From: DAOUAJ01 sp034433615
Lineage (GTDB): Bacteria > Chloroflexota > Anaerolineae > DUEN01
Reading direction: 5' to 3'
Length of the DNA: 10,051 nt
Assembly: GCA_034433615.1 (NCBI GenBank)
Contig: DAOUAJ010000307.1
Span: 1 to 10,051, forward strand
This document shows positions 7,627-10,051 of the stretch, in pieces. Made by a program: the position numbers and the translations under genes. Numbering within the stretch: position 1 is the first letter of the stretch; the number at the start of each line of letters is the position of its first letter. The notes below the pieces were generated by a model. It had not been told where the DNA came from. It saw nothing but the letters and a program-made list of their open reading frames with translations, and did no database searches.

Positions 7627-10051
7627 CTACCTGAACACCGCGGGCAGGAAGACCGGCCATGCCGTGATCGTCACGTGCGTCGCCGTGGACCATGGCCCCA
7701 CCCGTCCGGCCGCGTCGCGAGCGCGAGCGCGAAACTCGTAGCCCGTCTGCGAGCGTCCCTCAAACGATGACTCTTCGGCCGTGGTCCCTATCAACCAGTC
7801 CACCCATTCCGCCGCGCCATCCTGCCGTACCTGCACGTCATAACTGACGATCCCCGCCGCATCGTCGCTCCCCTGCCAGCGTACGGGGATGAGAGGAGGC
7901 GCTACCCGGTCGGGGGCCGACACAACGGCCGTGGGAGGCGCCAGATCCACTGGCACGGTGAGTGCCTTCTGGCTTTCCAACCCGGCGTTATCCATCGCTC
8001 GCGCCTGCACTGTTGTGATGCCCGGCCAGTCAATGCTCATCGGCGAGGCGGGCTCAACCCACGCCCCTTCGTTCGTCCGCCAGGTTGTCTCCTTCAACCC
8101 TGACGTGGTATCCGTGACGGACAGGGTGACGGTCACCGGCCCCAGGAACCATCCCCTCTCGCCGGGCTGCCCTGTAGCTTGCAGCGAGAGGACGGGCGGC
8201 TGCGTGTCCACCCGCACAGCAAACGGGACTGACTCAGCAGAACGGCCGTGGACGTCCTCAGCCCGGAACTGCACCTGCAGCCCTTCCCCTTCGCGCGGGT
8301 AGGCCGGCTGGCAGATCAGCGTCACAGGCACGATGGCCCCGGCCGCAGCATCGGCGCTGGCAAGAGTCCACTCGCCCCACGTCGTCCCCTCGTCACCGGA
8401 GACCCGACAGGCGGCCCCGGCCGGTTCAAAGCCGCCGCGCGCCCACACCGTGATCTGCGCATTAGGGCGCGTTGCGTCGGTGATCCAGGATGTGGGACCG
8501 GCACCCTGCCACTCACCCGGCCCCGACATCTCCCCAAAAGAGAGCCCCACCGATTGCGGGTCAGAGGCATTGTCTGCCCTGTCGAACGCGACCACCGTCA
8601 GGTTTCCGGCTCGTGCCCTCGCAGGCAACGGCCATCCACCCTGGGGCGGTTGTAAGGTGGGGTACTCTACCACCAGCACACGATCCAACGCTAGGTCGGT
8701 TGCGCCACTGTAACGCACGTAAAAACGTAGCCCGGCCTCCGCCAGCGCATCGTACCAGAAATCCACCGGCACGTCCTGATAGACGTCCGGTGTCAGGAAG
8801 TGTAGACCACGCACGTCCGCCAGCCCCAGCAGCCGTCCCTCCGGCTCAGCCGTGACCTCCAGCCGGGCGACGATGGTAGGTGTCAGCGGCGCGCCGGCTC
8901 GCAGCCGGAAGAGCGCCCGGTAGATGCGTCCCACCGGCAGCGTTTGCACGGGCGGGCTGGTCCAGACGCCGGCCTGGCCCGCGCGAGCCTTCCAGGCCAG
9001 GCCATTGTGGGCCCCCAGGTCACGGCCCGGACCACCGGGGGTTCCCTGGAAATTCTCCCCCTCCCAGAGCCAGGCTGCACTGACCCCCAGCCCGGCAAAG
9101 CCGGCCGGGCCGCCGTCGGTACCGGTCAAGCCCAGGGTGATCGTGGGAGGTGGAGCCACAGGCGGCAGCAGCAGAGCCGTGCCCTGTGGCCGTTCCTGGT
9201 CAACGCCCAGCCACAGGCTGTTCCCCCCAGCGATAGTGCCGCTTGTGGTCGTCAGACCGCCCGTGGTCGTGAGGCCACTACTTGTCTCTGCGCTGACCGT
9301 GAGCGTAGCAGTGGCCCTGATCATGGCAAAGTCTAACGCCGCGCCCCAGCCATCGGCCGGCTGATCATCCTCGCCTACCACCTGCCCATCTGCCCAGAAC
9401 GTGACGCGAGTAATGACCTCAGCCGGAGCGGCGTTGGCCTCCAGCCAGGCGCCGCGGCCACCGTAGTACAGTCCGGCCCAGGGACCGGTGATGCCCAGGA
9501 GGACGGGCGGCTGCTCACCAGCGTAGCGGATCTCAGCACCTGGGTAGTAGTGCGCCAGGATCTGCAGTTCATCCCAGCCGTAGCGGGTGGCCCACCGGTA
9601 GGCACCCCACTGGCTGAGACCGTGGCCGTGGCCACGGCGAGGCTGGCCCAAACTGACGGGATCGGGCACGGCCTGCAGGTAAGGCAGCCCACCGTCCAGG
9701 GTAGGGTGACCGTGGTCGGCGGCGTATTGGGCCAGGATTGGCTGTCCCTGGTAGGCCAGGTGCTGTCCGGCGGTGGCAGCTACGGCTGCATCACTGGCCG
9801 GGTGAGTGGTATCGCACATCACCTGGTAGTCGGTCCAGTCCGTAACATCGAAGTCCGGCCGGGCCTGGAGCACCTGATACCAGGCGTAGGTGCGGGCGGC
9901 GATAGCCTGAGCGCGCACCACAGCCTGAGGCCACAACGCCAGCACCTCGGCGGGGACGACGCGGCGCACATACTCCTCGAAGGGGAACACATCCACGGCC
10001 CAGGCAGGGCGGTCGCGGCAGGTGTTATCCGGATGGTGGGCAACGCGGATC
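7627..10051 (-). CDS. SpoIID/LytB-domain cell-wall protein with beta-sandwich tail (N-terminus missing)
   Basis: 807 codons are visible and the frame stays open to the right edge (IRVAHHPDNTCRDRPAWAV leads into DVFPFEEYV), so the true start and any signal peptide lie outside. Residues below count from the GTG at 9996, which is internal. Residues 1-160 are a SpoIID/LytB peptidoglycan lytic domain: the VVPAEV motif with likely catalytic E17, AQAIAARTYAW, YQVMCDTTH (a probable metal-site Cys/His cluster) and GHGHGLSQWGAYRWA. These enzymes cut glycan strands of denuded peptidoglycan. The usual GGxT reads GHPT. Then come a TTTGGLTTTSG linker (about 238-258), an unassigned beta-rich region with WEGENFQGTPGG and RIYRALFRLRAG (about 300-445), Ig-like repeats (DTQPPVLSL near 597, APPTAVVSAP near 686) with a fibronectin-like last repeat (to about 778), and the C-terminal end PVFLPAVFR. 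Probably a secreted, cell-surface enzyme; the tail is likely for binding or spacing. Confidence 0.85.
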   Translation of the reverse strand, partial: IRVAHHPDNTCRDRPAWAVDVFPFEEYVRRVVPAEVLALWPQAVVRAQAIAARTYAWYQVLQARPDFDVTDWTDYQVMCDTTHPASDAAVAATAGQHLAYQGQPILAQYAADHGHPTLDGGLPYLQAVPDPVSLGQPRRGHGHGLSQWGAYRWATRYGWDELQILAHYYPGAEIRYAGEQPPVLLGITGPWAGLYYGGRGAWLEANAAPAEVITRVTFWADGQVVGEDDQPADGWGAALDFAMIRATATLTVSAETSSGLTTTGGLTTTSGTIAGGNSLWLGVDQERPQGTALLLPPVAPPPTITLGLTGTDGGPAGFAGLGVSAAWLWEGENFQGTPGGPGRDLGAHNGLAWKARAGQAGVWTSPPVQTLPVGRIYRALFRLRAGAPLTPTIVARLEVTAEPEGRLLGLADVRGLHFLTPDVYQDVPVDFWYDALAEAGLRFYVRYSGATDLALDRVLVVEYPTLQPPQGGWPLPARARAGNLTVVAFDRADNASDPQSVGLSFGEMSGPGEWQGAGPTSWITDATRPNAQITVWARGGFEPAGAACRVSGDEGTTWGEWTLASADAAAGAIVPVTLICQPAYPREGEGLQVQFRAEDVHGRSAESVPFAVRVDTQPPVLSLQATGQPGERGWFLGPVTVTLSVTDTTSGLKETTWRTNEGAWVEPASPMSIDWPGITTVQARAMDNAGLESQKALTVPVDLAPPTAVVSAPDRVAPPLIPVRWQGSDDAAGIVSYDVQVRQDGAAEWVDWLIGTTAEESSFEGRSQTGYEFRARARDAAGRVGPWSTATHVTITAWPVFLPAVFR

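Noticed and set aside
9994..9996. GTG as the true start of the SpoIID-type gene
   Set aside because: The frame is open to the window edge with plausible SpoIID-like sequence upstream (PDNTCRDRPAW), so the gene is truncated by the window and this GTG is internal.

Overview
This window looks like a GC-rich, free-living bacterial chromosome, most likely a member of the Chloroflexota (Anaerolineae/Caldilineae-like). That placement is an inference. It rests on an effector-associated (Death-like) domain of a kind I associate with Chloroflexota and Cyanobacteria, on a secreted SpoIID protein ending in the LPxVxR-like tail FLPAVFR, on two MNT/HEPN modules, and on overall codon and base use. There is no rRNA, tRNA or CRISPR array.

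Layout, left to right. (a) Positions 1-80, minus strand: the first 26 codons of a gene running off the left edge, probably a small isoamylase early-set (CBM48-like) protein, with its own extended -10 promoter at 203-231. (b) 356-1258, minus strand: a single-chain fusion of an MNT nucleotidyltransferase (antitoxin) domain and a HepT-type HEPN domain whose catalytic His is Glu; a possible 67-codon membrane peptide lies just upstream. (c) 1259-1660: a non-coding or weakly coding segment bounded by imperfect inverted repeats, then two back-to-back promoters, one firing left and one (a near-consensus sigma-70 promoter at 1632-1660) firing right. (d) 1725-6391, plus strand: a probable two-gene operon of an aspartate/aromatic aminotransferase followed 44 bp later by a 1141-residue GH2 beta-galactosidase. 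(e) 6392-6757: intergenic, with a perfect 10-bp inverted repeat and a weak promoter. (f) 6758-7518, plus strand: a two-gene MNT nucleotidyltransferase / HEPN pair with 37-nt overlapping reading frames. (g) 7627-10051, minus strand: the C-terminal 807 codons of a SpoIID/LytB-type cell-wall protein with a large beta-sandwich tail, converging on (f) and running off the right edge.

The most unusual feature is inside the beta-galactosidase. A segment of about 109 residues (residues about 832-940, nucleotides about 5459-5785) interrupts the C-terminal Bgal_small_N beta-sandwich. Its core reads like a bacterial effector-associated/Death-like adaptor domain (FFDEERLGTLCGELGIRY then ELPGADK then RDRIPELIRAIR). 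Such domains normally sit on NACHT or STAND ATPases, caspase-like proteases and other conflict-system effectors. Removing the segment restores an ordinary LacZ sequence, and an imperfect direct repeat marks its two junctions. This suggests a sugar hydrolase that has acquired an adaptor module for homotypic protein recruitment.

How the genes may work together: the aminotransferase and beta-galactosidase are probably co-transcribed metabolic genes. The two MNT/HEPN modules on either side are toxin-antitoxin-type elements typical of accessory DNA. The SpoIID protein is a cell-envelope enzyme unrelated to the rest.
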